Origin: Clostridium beijerinckii
Lineage (GTDB): Bacteria > Bacillota > Clostridia > Clostridiales > Clostridiaceae
DNA: 64,000 nucleotides
Direction of reading: 5' to 3'
NCBI RefSeq assembly: GCF_018223745.1
Contig: NZ_CP073653.1
Location: forward strand, 3,558,001 to 3,622,000
The notes beneath the pieces are model-generated. The model was not told the DNA's origin, searched no databases, and was given only the letters and a program-made list of their open reading frames with translations. How positions within the stretch are numbered: the stretch's first letter is position 1; every line of letters starts with the position of its first letter. Shown piece by piece: positions 53,887 to 62,117 of this stretch. A program made the translations under genes and the position numbers.

Positions 53887-54000
53887 TCATCCCTTTATTT
53901 TTAATAATGATTTCATGATTATTATGCATAATAAAACAAACATAATAACAATGATTAAAATTCTATAAATTTCTTTATGAACCTCATAGTATATAGGCAT
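53887..54000 (-). other. Short ORF upstream of agrB, AgrC-like fragment
   Basis: 37 codons starting MPIYYEVHKEIYRILIIVIM, with one membrane helix, ending six bases before agrB. PIYYxVHxxI matches the sensor-only gene's LPIYYGVHTDI block. There is no clear SD. It could be a remnant of a second sensor gene or a coupled small membrane peptide. Confidence 0.4.
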
Positions 54001-54313
54001 ATTACTTAGAAAATTAATATAGATAATAGATCAGAAAAATCAAATTGACTTTCTATATTAATTACTGTCTGCCTTTTCACAGCTTTAAGCCTTATCAAAT
54101 TAATTTACATATTTTGTTTCTATAACCTATAATATGCACATTCTTATAACAATGTAAATAGAAATGGAATAAAACGTCAAAATATTGGAATAAACGGAAA
54201 TTTATTGGATAAATATGTATAAAGCTTATAGATCCAAGCAAACGCCCTTTTGTTCTTTCGTTACTGTACAATTTATCGGTTATCATCATCAATTAACAAG
54301 TTAAATAATATAA

Positions 54314-54437
54314 TGTATATATTGCAAAAATAATCCTTCATCATAATTCTAGAAATATTACAAGAATTTTATCTGTAATTGTGAATTGCAACATATATAT
54401 CAGCTAAACTTGGAGTAGCTATTGATACAGATAGTTC
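54314..54437. pseudogene. Rearranged remnant of a YvrJ locus
   Basis: Positions 54314-54364 are an inverted copy of 41130-41180 (the YvrJ leader), with a handful of changes. Positions 54397-54437 are a direct copy of 41390-41430, encoding ISAKLGVAIDTDSS. The middle of the gene is lost and its leader flipped. It lies between the agr-like and TetR genes. No other gene is supportable in 54001-54446. Confidence 0.6.
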
Positions 54438-54446
54438 TAGGGAGTA

Positions 54447-55013
54447 TCAATAAAAATCTTTCGATACTGCTTCTGTCGCTTTATTAATAAAAGCAGCAAT
54501 TTTACTTGGACTTTCCTTCATACCACTATTGACCCACTTTTCTATTACGGCTATAGTGCCATATGCGGTAAATGTGTACCAATTATCAAATAGTTTTTGA
54601 TCAATATATTTTTCTTCCTTCTTCCATTTCTCAATATTTAATTCGTGGCTGATATAAATAATACGTTTCAATAATTCTTTATCCCCGTTCTCTGAAAATA
54701 ATACTCCACATATATTGCTATTTGCCTTTATATACTTGCAAATTTCATATGATAGTTTTTCATAAGTTTCAAGGTTCAAAGTACGTTCCGCAACCTGTCT
54801 GATTTCTTCATATAACTCACCTTCAATATTTGAAAGAAGTTCAAACTGATTCGCATAATGTGAATAAAAAGTATTTCGATTTATATCTGCTTTTTTGCAT
54901 ATATCTGTCACTGTAACTTTGCTGATAGGACGCTCTTTCATAAGTTCCAGTAAACTGTTTTTTATAATCATTTTTGTATATTTCACCCGACGGTCTGCTT
55001 TTTCGTATGCCAT
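54447..55013 (-). CDS. TetR-family transcriptional regulator
   Basis: A protein of about 188 aa. The N-terminal HTH shows IIKNSLLELMKERPISKVTV, TDICKKADINRNTFYSHYAN, typical of TetR proteins. The C-terminal ligand domain ends INKATEAVSKDFY. I prefer the ATG at 55013; a TTG at 55070 extends the frame by 19 atypical residues, and neither has a strong SD. It is divergent from the membrane protein gene at 55611, whose promoter carries a perfect 16-bp palindrome. Confidence 0.8.
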   Translation of the reverse strand: MAYEKADRRVKYTKMIIKNSLLELMKERPISKVTVTDICKKADINRNTFYSHYANQFELLSNIEGELYEEIRQVAERTLNLETYEKLSYEICKYIKANSNICGVLFSENGDKELLKRIIYISHELNIEKWKKEEKYIDQKLFDNWYTFTAYGTIAVIEKWVNSGMKESPSKIAAFINKATEAVSKDFY

Positions 55014-55070
55014 AATACCGTTGCCAAAACCTTGTAAAACTTTATAAAACTTGTTTAATTCCCTGTTCAA

Positions 55071-55510
55071 TGTGTTCTATTTTGTAATTCTAAAAGAATA
55101 TACTACTTTCATTGAAGTAATCTAATCTGCTTTTCAAGCTTTATAATGTTGCTAGTTTTGACAAACTTCCTCCCTTCTTTGGTCTATCTGTTAATCCTTT
55201 AAAAAATCTTTTGAAATCTTCACAACCATCCATAGGGTTTCTACTTCAACTATTAACTTATTCATGTATAAGTTAAGTTTTCGTATAGAATCCCTATACT
55301 TCTTAATCTTCTTCATTCTAAGTATTAGCTATAATCTCAGTAATAATTCCACATTTACTACATAGATTTTCTATAATTTTAAATCCCAAAAATATTTTCT
55401 TGCCTTAACCTTAAATGATGATTGAGTTGCTCTTATTTACCTTCCTTAAATAATTCAGTGAACGAACAACACTTATCTGATTTGTAAGATATCGAACGTA
55501 ATGTTATCGA
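55071..55510. other. Intergenic region with degenerate coding traces
   Basis: No intact gene. Minus-strand fragments such as FKIIENLCSKCGIITEIIAN and DGCEDFKRFFKGLTDRPKKG are protein-like but short and without starts. They look like remnants of lost genes. Confidence 0.3.
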
Positions 55511-55518
55511 ACTGCCTG

Positions 55519-55547
55519 TTGATTAAGTAGCACTGTATAATTATAAT
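55519..55547 (+). promoter_or_regulatory. Promoter of the carotenoid-synthase-like gene
   Basis: TTGATT (55519-55524), 17-bp spacer and TATAAT (55542-55547). The predicted start is near 55554, just upstream of the palindromic operator. Confidence 0.65.
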
Positions 55548-55565
55548 ATATTTAACATACAACAT

Positions 55566-55581
55566 ATTTGAACGTTCAAAT
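55566..55581. promoter_or_regulatory. Perfect 16-bp palindromic operator
   Basis: ATTTGAACGTTCAAAT, a perfect palindrome about 12 bp past the predicted transcription start and 30 bp before the ATG. Its size and place suit the divergent TetR-family regulator. Confidence 0.65.
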
Positions 55582-55610
55582 AAATTATAATTTTAAATGG
55601 AGGTAATACA

Positions 55611-56579
55611 ATGGGAAATATAACTATAGTACCTGTATGGATTATTCAAGATATTTTAGTTCTAATCATCGCCGCATTAATGGTTTTCTATATAATTGAA
55701 AACGAAGAACGTCCAAAGATTGTATTAATGCAATTCCTATGTTTTGTCTTTTTCTACGCCGCAGTCTTTGAAAATGTTGCGGTATCTATGGGACTTATGG
55801 GAAATAAAGGTTTTTACGCCTATGGGCACAGTATCCTAATGATATTCAATATACCATTAACTGTTCCTATTATCGAGTTTCTTATCGTTTACTCAACTTT
55901 ACGTGTTTTGAAGACGATCAATATACCGGTATGGACTAAACCCTTCATTACTGGACTTAGTGCTATGATTTTTGACTTTTCACTGGATCCAGTCGCAGTA
56001 AAACAGATTTTTCAAACTTCGGAAGGAATCATTGGCCGGTGGAGTTATTTCCCGATCCCTGGTGAACCTGTCATATATGGGGAACCTGTCATGAATTTTA
56101 CAGGATGGATCTATATAGCCGGATACTGGACTGCATTTATTTTAATCGGTGAATGGTGGCATAAAAAGAAAGGCTATAGTAAACTAATTGGCTACATATA
56201 TCCGTTTTTGGCTTCCATTCTTTCTGTAGTTTGTTTGGTTTCACCTTTATCCAATTTCTTTAATTATATGGCACCATTTTTCCCAAGAACTTCTAATATG
56301 CAATGGGTAATGTTGATTGCACTTACTATAATTTCAGTGGGAATTTTAGTGTTAACCTTAACCAAGTTCTGGGATCGTAAGGTCATTAGTTCTATGGATT
56401 ACAAAAAAGATTTTCCTATCATGTTTACATTCCTGGGTTTTCCACTGGTTAATACCATATTTTGCATTATAGGTGGATACATGCAGGTACTATGGCTTGT
56501 TGTTCTGGCACAGGTGTTATTATTGCTATGCTGGATTGGAATTCATATTTTGAGTAAAAAAGTTATTCTCAAGAAATGA
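55611..56579 (+). CDS. Carotenoid-biosynthesis-like membrane protein
   Basis: A 322-aa protein with about eight helices. The block MIFDFSLDPVAVKQIFQTSE, followed by WSYFPIPGEPVIYGEPVMNF and TGWIYIAGYW, matches the Pfam carotenoid synthase/DUF422 pattern (D-x-x-x-D-P-V-A then G-x-P-x-x-N-F-x-G-W). In other bacteria members act in C40/C50 carotenoid hydration, but no other carotenoid gene is nearby, so the function here is open. TetR-type control is likely. GGAGG lies eight bases before the ATG. Confidence 0.68.
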   Translation: MGNITIVPVWIIQDILVLIIAALMVFYIIENEERPKIVLMQFLCFVFFYAAVFENVAVSMGLMGNKGFYAYGHSILMIFNIPLTVPIIEFLIVYSTLRVLKTINIPVWTKPFITGLSAMIFDFSLDPVAVKQIFQTSEGIIGRWSYFPIPGEPVIYGEPVMNFTGWIYIAGYWTAFILIGEWWHKKKGYSKLIGYIYPFLASILSVVCLVSPLSNFFNYMAPFFPRTSNMQWVMLIALTIISVGILVLTLTKFWDRKVISSMDYKKDFPIMFTFLGFPLVNTIFCIIGGYMQVLWLVVLAQVLLLLCWIGIHILSKKVILKK

Positions 56580-56694
56580 AGTGCCCCAACAAGTTAGATA
56601 AATATTCGCACAATAGAATTTTATACCGTCTTATTCCATTGAGGCATTAATTAGAAACCAATGAAAATCTCGGATGTCATCTATAAACAGGGCA

Positions 56695-56739
56695 AAAAAA
56701 ATCGGGACTGAAAAACACATTTTTCAGTCCCGATTTTTT
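56695..56739 (+). terminator. Strong bidirectional terminator
   Basis: A stem of about 20 bp with a GC-rich core (ATCGGGACTG with CAGTCCCGAT) flanked by A and T runs, loop CACAT. It ends the 55611 gene. Confidence 0.85.
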
Positions 56740-56799
56740 CTCATTTTTCACTTTAAAACCACTACATATTGTGATTGACCCGTCTCACTTGACCTTAGA

Positions 56800-57106
56800 G
56801 CCACTATTCGTCATCAAAATTACCGTCTCCACGTGGCTCGACATGACAGCGTTGATGTTTCTAGATTCCCTCGTTTAGGAAACATATCAAAACAATATCT
56901 ATTATATCCCTACAAACTGATTTTCCTGGCATCGATTTTTTGTTATATCTAACATCGACTCATGTTCCGTGTATTATAATCCGAAAACGAACCCTGTCAT
57001 AGCCATGAAGCCTAGATTGCATACCTTCTGTAATTTCATTGTTATCTAATGCCACCATAGGGCTCCCATGTCCGGCAAAAACGACCGACATAATTTTATC
57101 GTTCAT
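56800..57106 (-). pseudogene. Decayed extradiol dioxygenase (4,5-DOPA dioxygenase-like)
   Basis: From an ATG at 57106 the frame reads MNDKIMSVVFAGHGSPMVAL and DNNEITEGM, the characteristic YgiD/LigB N-terminus with metal-binding His in GHGSPM. It stops at 56960. A second piece with VMSSHVETVILMTN at about 56810-56860 matches the SxHxET motif of the same family. The intervening and C-terminal parts are deleted, so the gene is dead. It lies in the higher-GC patch with other oxidoreductase genes. Confidence 0.55.
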
Positions 57107-57161
57107 CTTTAACATCTCGTATTAATCTCATATAAATGCAAATCTCATGCAAAACAAGAAT

Positions 57162-57734
57162 TTACAGATATTTTTTTCCTTCGACCCATGCATCTCCGGC
57201 TTTCTCACCTAATGAAAAATAGCTGTTGCTGAACGAATCAAAAAATAACATTCCTGTTTTCTTGGCATCAATTATGCCGGTTTTATCTAACACTAACTCA
57301 TCTACCGCTACATTGACAATCCTGGCAAGTACAGTAGTGAAATTATTTGCTCTTACAACCTCTATGAGTTCGCATTCGATGACTAGTGGACTGCCTTCGA
57401 TGATAGGGGCATTGACGCGTTCACTCTTTACAGCCTTCAATCCTGTTTTTTCAAATTTATCAGGAACTCTCTGGCCGCTTACAATTCCAAAATAATCCAC
57501 TTCCTTTATCAAATTCTTATTAACCAGTGCAACAGTAAATGCGCGTCTCTTTTTAATGTTTTCATGCGTCTTACTACGTGGACCAATACATAATGCAAGA
57601 TCACCTGCATTCGTCCTTGTACACTCATGCAAATTCATCACATTGACTGTTCCATCATCATTATAAGTGCCAACCATTAAAACCGGCGCTGGATACCCAT
57701 ACGAAAAAGCGTTTGAACCTAAATTTTTCATCAT
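57162..57734 (-). CDS. Flavin reductase family protein (paralogue 1)
   Basis: A 190-aa split-barrel FMN-binding protein of the flavoredoxin type. YPAPVLMVGTYNDDGTVNVM, ALCIGPRSKTHENIKKRRAF and VNKNLIKEVDYFGIVSGQRV are the expected FMN-binding blocks. It lies 16 bp after its paralogue at 57751 and shares the same plan (EVDYFGI/EVACDYLGI, DAPIIDE/NAPIIEG). It may reduce flavins or act as an electron carrier. GAGGAGG precedes the ATG. Base composition is richer in GC than in surrounding genes. Confidence 0.84.
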   Translation of the reverse strand: MMKNLGSNAFSYGYPAPVLMVGTYNDDGTVNVMNLHECTRTNAGDLALCIGPRSKTHENIKKRRAFTVALVNKNLIKEVDYFGIVSGQRVPDKFEKTGLKAVKSERVNAPIIEGSPLVIECELIEVVRANNFTTVLARIVNVAVDELVLDKTGIIDAKKTGMLFFDSFSNSYFSLGEKAGDAWVEGKKYL

Positions 57735-57750
57735 AATAAACAGCCTCCTC

Positions 57751-58323
57751 TTAGTTCTTCTCTCTCAACTGAAGTCCATCGCGGTAAGCATCACCGACCT
57801 TTTCACCAACGGACAGATATGACTTATTCATCCAATCGAAAGTGATCGGATGGAATTTTTCAAAAGATATCTTGCCATCTTCTCCAAGAATCCGTTCATC
57901 CAGACTTACATTGACGATTTCGCCTACCAGTCTCCAAGTTTCCTCATCATAGCTCTTCACTCTGCACTCAACGGCAAAAGGAAGCTCATCGATAATCGGT
58001 GCATCTACGAATTCAGACTTTGTTGTATTGAATCCGGACTTCTCAAACTTATCTTCCACTTTATTTCCTGTTGTTATACCAAGGTAATCACAGGCAACTT
58101 CATTTTCCACATCCGCCATACTTACAACAAAGGAACCTCTGGCAAGAATTCCCTTTAACGTGTTTCTCTGGGATGCTACGGTAATAGTAATTTCTGTCTC
58201 ATTCGTGATTCCGCCCCATACTGCTAACATTGCGGTCGGCTTTTCAGCCTCATCATAAGATGAAATCATCAAAACCGGCATCGGTGTGATGTATGGCTTT
58301 GCTCCGATATTTTTTCTAGACAT
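57751..58323 (-). CDS. Flavin reductase family protein (paralogue 2)
   Basis: A 190-aa protein. PYITPMPVLMISSYDEAEKP, TVASQRNTLKGILARGSFVV and VACDYLGITTGNKVEDKF follow the flavoredoxin pattern, and LSVGEKVGDAYRDG closes the barrel. It is a tandem duplicate of the downstream gene and is first in the pair, with AAGGAGGAT before the ATG. The upstream decayed alcohol dehydrogenase and divergent AraC gene suggest an imported redox gene set. Confidence 0.84.
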   Translation of the reverse strand: MSRKNIGAKPYITPMPVLMISSYDEAEKPTAMLAVWGGITNETEITITVASQRNTLKGILARGSFVVSMADVENEVACDYLGITTGNKVEDKFEKSGFNTTKSEFVDAPIIDELPFAVECRVKSYDEETWRLVGEIVNVSLDERILGEDGKISFEKFHPITFDWMNKSYLSVGEKVGDAYRDGLQLREKN

Positions 58324-58377
58324 ATTTATCCTCCTTAAATTATGTAATAAATCACAGTTATTCGATGCATTATGCTC

Positions 58378-58695
58378 TTAACGATATGATTTCTTATAGA
58401 TTTCAAGATAATCTTCATCCGTAAGCGGTAACGGGTCTGCGGTAATGTCACCGCCGAGCACCTCGTGTATTCTCTTCGGATACTTTGCGAGCTCTTCTTC
58501 CTTGATTCCTGCATCACTCATTCGGAGATGTTTACATACGACTGCTTCGATCAGTTCATCCAATGCTCTGATAAAATCTTTTCCGGATGTCACGATTAGT
58601 GCTTTCTTTCCTGGAAGCACTTCTGTATGCGGCTCCTGAAATTTTCCTGCTCCAAATAATACTTTTGTTGGCATATAAAAGTCAAAATTATACAT
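58378..58695 (-). pseudogene. Internally deleted iron-containing alcohol dehydrogenase
   Basis: Residues 1-40 (MYNFDFYMPTKVLFGAGKFQ, LPGKKALIVTSG) are the start of an iron-type alcohol dehydrogenase. The remaining residues (IEAVVCKHLRMSDAGIKEEE, HEVLGGDITADPLPLTDEDY) are its C-terminal end. Normal members have about 385 aa, so roughly 280 residues, with the iron-binding His residues and most of the NAD site, are missing in frame. I chose the ATG at 58695; AAAGGAAT is upstream. Not functional as a dehydrogenase. Confidence 0.72.
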
Positions 58696-58891
58696 AAGTT
58701 CTATTCCTTTCAATTTGAACTTTCTTGCTACTACTCAATCATATAGATTTTCACCTTCCAAATCAGCGCTAAATATTAACTTGAATTATGGCGTATTTTA
58801 ACCTACAATTAGATATAAAAATATCTGATTTACTAAAAACGTTGCAATGCTTGAAAGAATTGCTCAGAAATCTGAAGAAAGGAACGTTGTT

Positions 58892-59836
58892 ATGTCTTGG
58901 AATTGCGATACCGAAATCGATCACGCATTAGAAAAACTCGGTCAGGACTTTCCGCACCTCAATTGGGACTTTAGCCCGGATCCGTCCTCAGGAAATAACG
59001 AACTGATTTCGCATTGGTTGGGAGAGAAATCCGAGGAAGTTATGGTGTGTGCATTTAAAGGGGAAAAAATTGAGGAGCGTTTTCACCGCCAGGACTTTTT
59101 TTTCATTCATTTTGCTTACCACGGAGATTATGATGCATTAAGCGCCAACTATAACAATCGGATCACGGTAAAAGAAGGAGACTGCTATATCGGTCAGCCC
59201 TATAGCGGCTATGCTGTTAAGCGTGATTCTGATCACGAATGTATTATTCTAGGAGTACTGATTCGTAAAGAAACCTTTTTCCGGGAATACCTGAGTGCGC
59301 TCTCAGCAGATAGCTCCATGCTTAATTTTTTTCTGGAACCACAGAAAAACAAATATGCAGAAGAGTTCGTTCATCTGGAAATTCCAGCTTCTTCGCCAAT
59401 CTGGCAGCTGCTGAATGTCATGATTCTTGAATATGCTCATAAAACAGAGGACTCACAGAAAATTTTAAAACCTATGGTCATGTCCCTTGCAATGTATCTT
59501 TCCTATGAGTACAAGCGTCAGCGTCTACCTACTGGCACGACATTAATTGACCGGATTATGGAATATATCGAATCACACTCTGATTCTGTAACATTGAATG
59601 ACATTGCATCCCATTTCGGATATCACCCCGTCTATATTTCCCGTCTTTTGCCGGAAAAGACAGGGAAGACCTTTTCTGCTCTGCTAGCTGAATCACGTAT
59701 GCGAAGAGCGAAGCTATTATTGAATCATACAGATCTTTCCATTGAAAAAATTGCTGATATGCTCGGATACAGCAATAGCAGCAATTTCTATAAGGCCTTT
59801 AAACAGTATTATGGTACTTCTCCTCGTCAGCTTTAA
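58892..59836 (+). CDS. AraC-family transcriptional regulator
   Basis: A 314-aa protein. The N-terminal cupin-like sensor (about 45-150: HRQDFFFIHFAYHGDYDALS, VKEGDCYIGQPYSGYAV) is followed by the C-terminal double HTH (TLNDIASHFGYHPVYISRLL, LSIEKIADMLGYSNSSNFYK AFKQYYGTSP). I chose the ATG at 58892 with AAAGGA eight bases upstream. It is divergent from the alcohol dehydrogenase remnant and flavin reductases, its likely targets. GC content is markedly higher than in flanking clostridial genes, which suggests transfer. Confidence 0.83.
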   Translation: MSWNCDTEIDHALEKLGQDFPHLNWDFSPDPSSGNNELISHWLGEKSEEVMVCAFKGEKIEERFHRQDFFFIHFAYHGDYDALSANYNNRITVKEGDCYIGQPYSGYAVKRDSDHECIILGVLIRKETFFREYLSALSADSSMLNFFLEPQKNKYAEEFVHLEIPASSPIWQLLNVMILEYAHKTEDSQKILKPMVMSLAMYLSYEYKRQRLPTGTTLIDRIMEYIESHSDSVTLNDIASHFGYHPVYISRLLPEKTGKTFSALLAESRMRRAKLLLNHTDLSIEKIADMLGYSNSSNFYKAFKQYYGTSPRQL

Positions 59837-60079
59837 TGGTCAATGTTATGGCTTCAACGTGAAATGCATCAATAACGTTATTAAACCCTTTTTCAGCCGT
59901 AACACTGATTAGTTCATTAGCAAATTCGCTTCGCTCATAAAAGCCCCCGGGAGTTTTGTGAAGGAAGAATGAGTGAACTTGATATTGAACGAATATAGCA
60001 CTAAATAAAATATATTAATATTTTATTATTTTATAAAAGTAAATATAAATTTCTTATCTTAAAAAAGCTCCATATATGC

Positions 60080-60123
60080 ACTCTTAATCAACGAAAGCTT
60101 ATAAGATCTTGTTGATTAAGAGT
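60080..60123 (-). terminator. Stem-loop after the SDR gene
   Basis: ACTCTTAATCAAC (60080-60092) pairs perfectly with GTTGATTAAGAGT (60111-60123), 18-nt loop, 13 bp past the SDR stop. No clear T-run. Confidence 0.5.
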
Positions 60124-60135
60124 AATATCTTTTAA

Positions 60136-60900
60136 TTATACTAACATACCGCCAGATGCTTCAATACGTTGACCGGTAACCCATCCCATTTCATCTGCGC
60201 ATAGACTAGCGACAACACCTCCAATATCAGAAGCTTCTCCAATTCTTCCGAGTGCAGCATAAGAACCAATCGTATCTTTCAAACTTGGATTTTTAATATA
60301 AGTGTCTCCACTAAACTCAGTGTTAACAGGTCCAGGAGCTATCGTATTCGCTCTTATGCCTCTAGCTCCTAATTCTATCGCTAAATATCTAGTAAAAACT
60401 TCTACTGAACCTTTCGCAGCAGCATAAAGTCCCGAACCTGGGGCTGTAAAACGGGTCAATCCTGTTGAAGTGTTTACAATTCCACCTTTGTCAGCAATAA
60501 GCGGAATTAGTTTCTGTGTTAAAAAGAAAACTCCTTTAAAGTGTACATTAACTATTTTATCAAACTCTTCTTCTGTAACTTCTAAAATAGGAGTATGGCT
60601 TGAAATTCCAGCATTATTAATTAAAAAATCAAAGTGCTCTCTATTCCATTTATCCTTTAAAACATCTGATAACTTAGATGCAAAGGAATCAAATGAAGAT
60701 ATATTACTTACATCAAGCTGAATAGCAGCAGCTTTACCACCATTTGCTTCAATTTCTTTTACAACTTCATCTGCTTTTTCTTTTTGATTATTGTAAGTGA
60801 TAATTACATCTATACCCTTTTTAGATAGGGCTATTGCAGAATTTCTACCAATTCCACAACTTCCACCTGTAACTAATGCAATTTTACTATTGGGGTTCAT
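60136..60900 (-). CDS. Short-chain dehydrogenase/reductase
   Basis: A 254-aa NAD(P)-dependent oxidoreductase. The Rossmann motif is TGGSCGIGRNSAIAL (residues 11-25), followed by LINNAGISSHTPI, the catalytic Ser in NTSTGLTRF, YAAAKGSVEVFTRYLA (Y-x-x-x-K), and the GARGIRANTIAPGPVNTEF segment. The substrate is unknown. TAAAGGAGAGG precedes the ATG. It is divergent from a MerR regulator, and its promoter contains a MerR-type dyad. Confidence 0.92.
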   Translation of the reverse strand: MNPNSKIALVTGGSCGIGRNSAIALSKKGIDVIITYNNQKEKADEVVKEIEANGGKAAAIQLDVSNISSFDSFASKLSDVLKDKWNREHFDFLINNAGISSHTPILEVTEEEFDKIVNVHFKGVFFLTQKLIPLIADKGGIVNTSTGLTRFTAPGSGLYAAAKGSVEVFTRYLAIELGARGIRANTIAPGPVNTEFSGDTYIKNPSLKDTIGSYAALGRIGEASDIGGVVASLCADEMGWVTGQRIEASGGMLV

Positions 60901-61071
60901 AAAAACCTCTCCTTTAAGTATTTATTAACCATTTAGAAATTAATATCTCATTATTTATACCGCTACTTATATTTCAAAGACAGTATTTCCTTAGTCATCA
61001 GTTTTAATATTAATCCAAGAAGGTATAAGTTACTTGAAATTTAATTTCCTATGATTTATACTCATGTTAAT

Positions 61072-61094
61072 ACCTAGAGATATATCTAGGTCAA
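61072..61094 (-). promoter_or_regulatory. MerR-type operator within the SDR promoter
   Basis: A perfect dyad ACCTAGA (61072-61078) and TCTAGGT (61085-61091) with a 6-bp spacer. On the minus strand -35 TTGACC (61094-61089) precedes it, so the dyad lies in the spacer, which is 16-19 bp to a TATTAA/TAACAT -10. This is the classical MerR-activated layout driving the SDR gene. Confidence 0.65.
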
Positions 61095-61129
61095 GCTTTT
61101 TTTAATAAATTTTAAAGGGGATTTTAAAA

Positions 61130-61555
61130 TTGACTTATACAATAAAAGATATATCAAAAATGTTTGGCGTTTCTATCTATACAATTCGTTTCTATGACAA
61201 AGAGGGTCTTCTGCCATTTGTTTTGAGAAATAAATCAGGAAACAGAGTTTTTACTGAATCAGACGTAAGCCTGTTTAGAACAATTTGTTGTCTAAAGAAT
61301 ACTGGCATGCAACTTAAGGATATAAAAAAATATATTGATTTATGCATGGAAGGTTCTAGAACCATAGATTCACGAAAAGAATTACTTTTAAAACATCAAG
61401 AAGCAATTTTAAACCAAATAAATGATCTCAATGAAAATTTAGACCTTATTCATACCAAAATAGTGAAGTATACATCTCCTAACGCGGCGCAAATTATTAA
61501 CGAAGAAAGAAAAAAAGTTCATGAGGAAAAACGCGAAAATAACTTGCTATTATAA
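61130..61555 (+). CDS. MerR-family transcriptional regulator
   Basis: A 141-aa protein. The N-terminal HTH shows YTIKDISKMFGVSIYTIRFY, DKEGLLPFVLRNKSGNRVFT, a MerR signature (residues 2-45). A dimer coiled coil follows (about 80-120). There is no C-terminal Cys cluster, so it is probably an organic-ligand or stress sensor. The start is a TTG, nine bases after AAAGGGG. It is divergent from the SDR gene, whose promoter holds the matching dyad. Confidence 0.85.
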   Translation: MTYTIKDISKMFGVSIYTIRFYDKEGLLPFVLRNKSGNRVFTESDVSLFRTICCLKNTGMQLKDIKKYIDLCMEGSRTIDSRKELLLKHQEAILNQINDLNENLDLIHTKIVKYTSPNAAQIINEERKKVHEEKRENNLLL

Positions 61556-61676
61556 CATCTATTATGCTATCGCCTATTGTTTTATCCAAAGGCACTCCAT
61601 TATATGACCTCATCGATGTTCTTGCTTTTATAACTTCTATAATTGACTTCTTGAAAATCGGATTATCTAAATTCAT
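61556..61676 (-). pseudogene. N-terminal fragment of a nitroreductase
   Basis: From an ATG at 61676 with GGGTGGGAG about nine bases upstream, the frame reads MNLDNPIFKKSIIEVIKART, then SMRSYNGVPLDKTIGDSIID. RTSMRSYxGxPLD is the FMN-binding N-terminus of nitroreductases. It runs into the end of the MerR gene after about 40 codons; the rest is lost. Confidence 0.6.
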
Positions 61677-61739
61677 ATTTCAACACTCCCACCCTTTTTA
61701 TTTTATAGTAAGTCCGCATTTGAATTGCTAAGTTATATG

Positions 61740-61919
61740 CTAAGAATGTAACTTTAACTTAGATATTAATCCTTTAGTTATGAATTTAACTGCACCAGCC
61801 TGACAATATGTTTCATTAAGATATGATTGTGATTTATGAAACTCTCTACAGGCTTTACAATTACCGTGATTTTTACAGCTTTTATTTATGCATTTACAGT
61901 TTGGATTTATAGTTGACAT
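61740..61919 (-). CDS. Small Cys-rich protein
   Basis: A 59-aa protein. CKCINKSCKNHGNCKACREF packs five Cys and a His, suggesting a zinc- or metal-binding knuckle, with one more Cys later (YCQAGAVKF). Similar short proteins occur in many clostridia without known function. I chose the ATG at 61919 with GGAGG five bases upstream; a longer frame from 61955 lacks an SD. Confidence 0.6.
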   Translation of the reverse strand: MSTINPNCKCINKSCKNHGNCKACREFHKSQSYLNETYCQAGAVKFITKGLISKLKLHS

Positions 61920-62117
61920 ATTTACCTCCAAGTAATAAATATTTATTTCAAACAATTATTCTAGCAACCTATATTGCAAAAACAACTCGTGTTGCTTATA
62001 ATGATTATAAATTTAGCTTATATATTTTTCAACCAACAAAATTGATAAAGTGTTGCTTGCATAAAACTAAATCTGCAATATGAGTTTAACTAAAATTCTT
62101 TTAAATGAGGTAATAAT

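Noticed and set aside
54095..54292. 65-codon minus-strand ORF upstream of agrB
   Set aside because: No SD, aromatic/Ile-rich composition expected from AT-rich DNA, and no domain.
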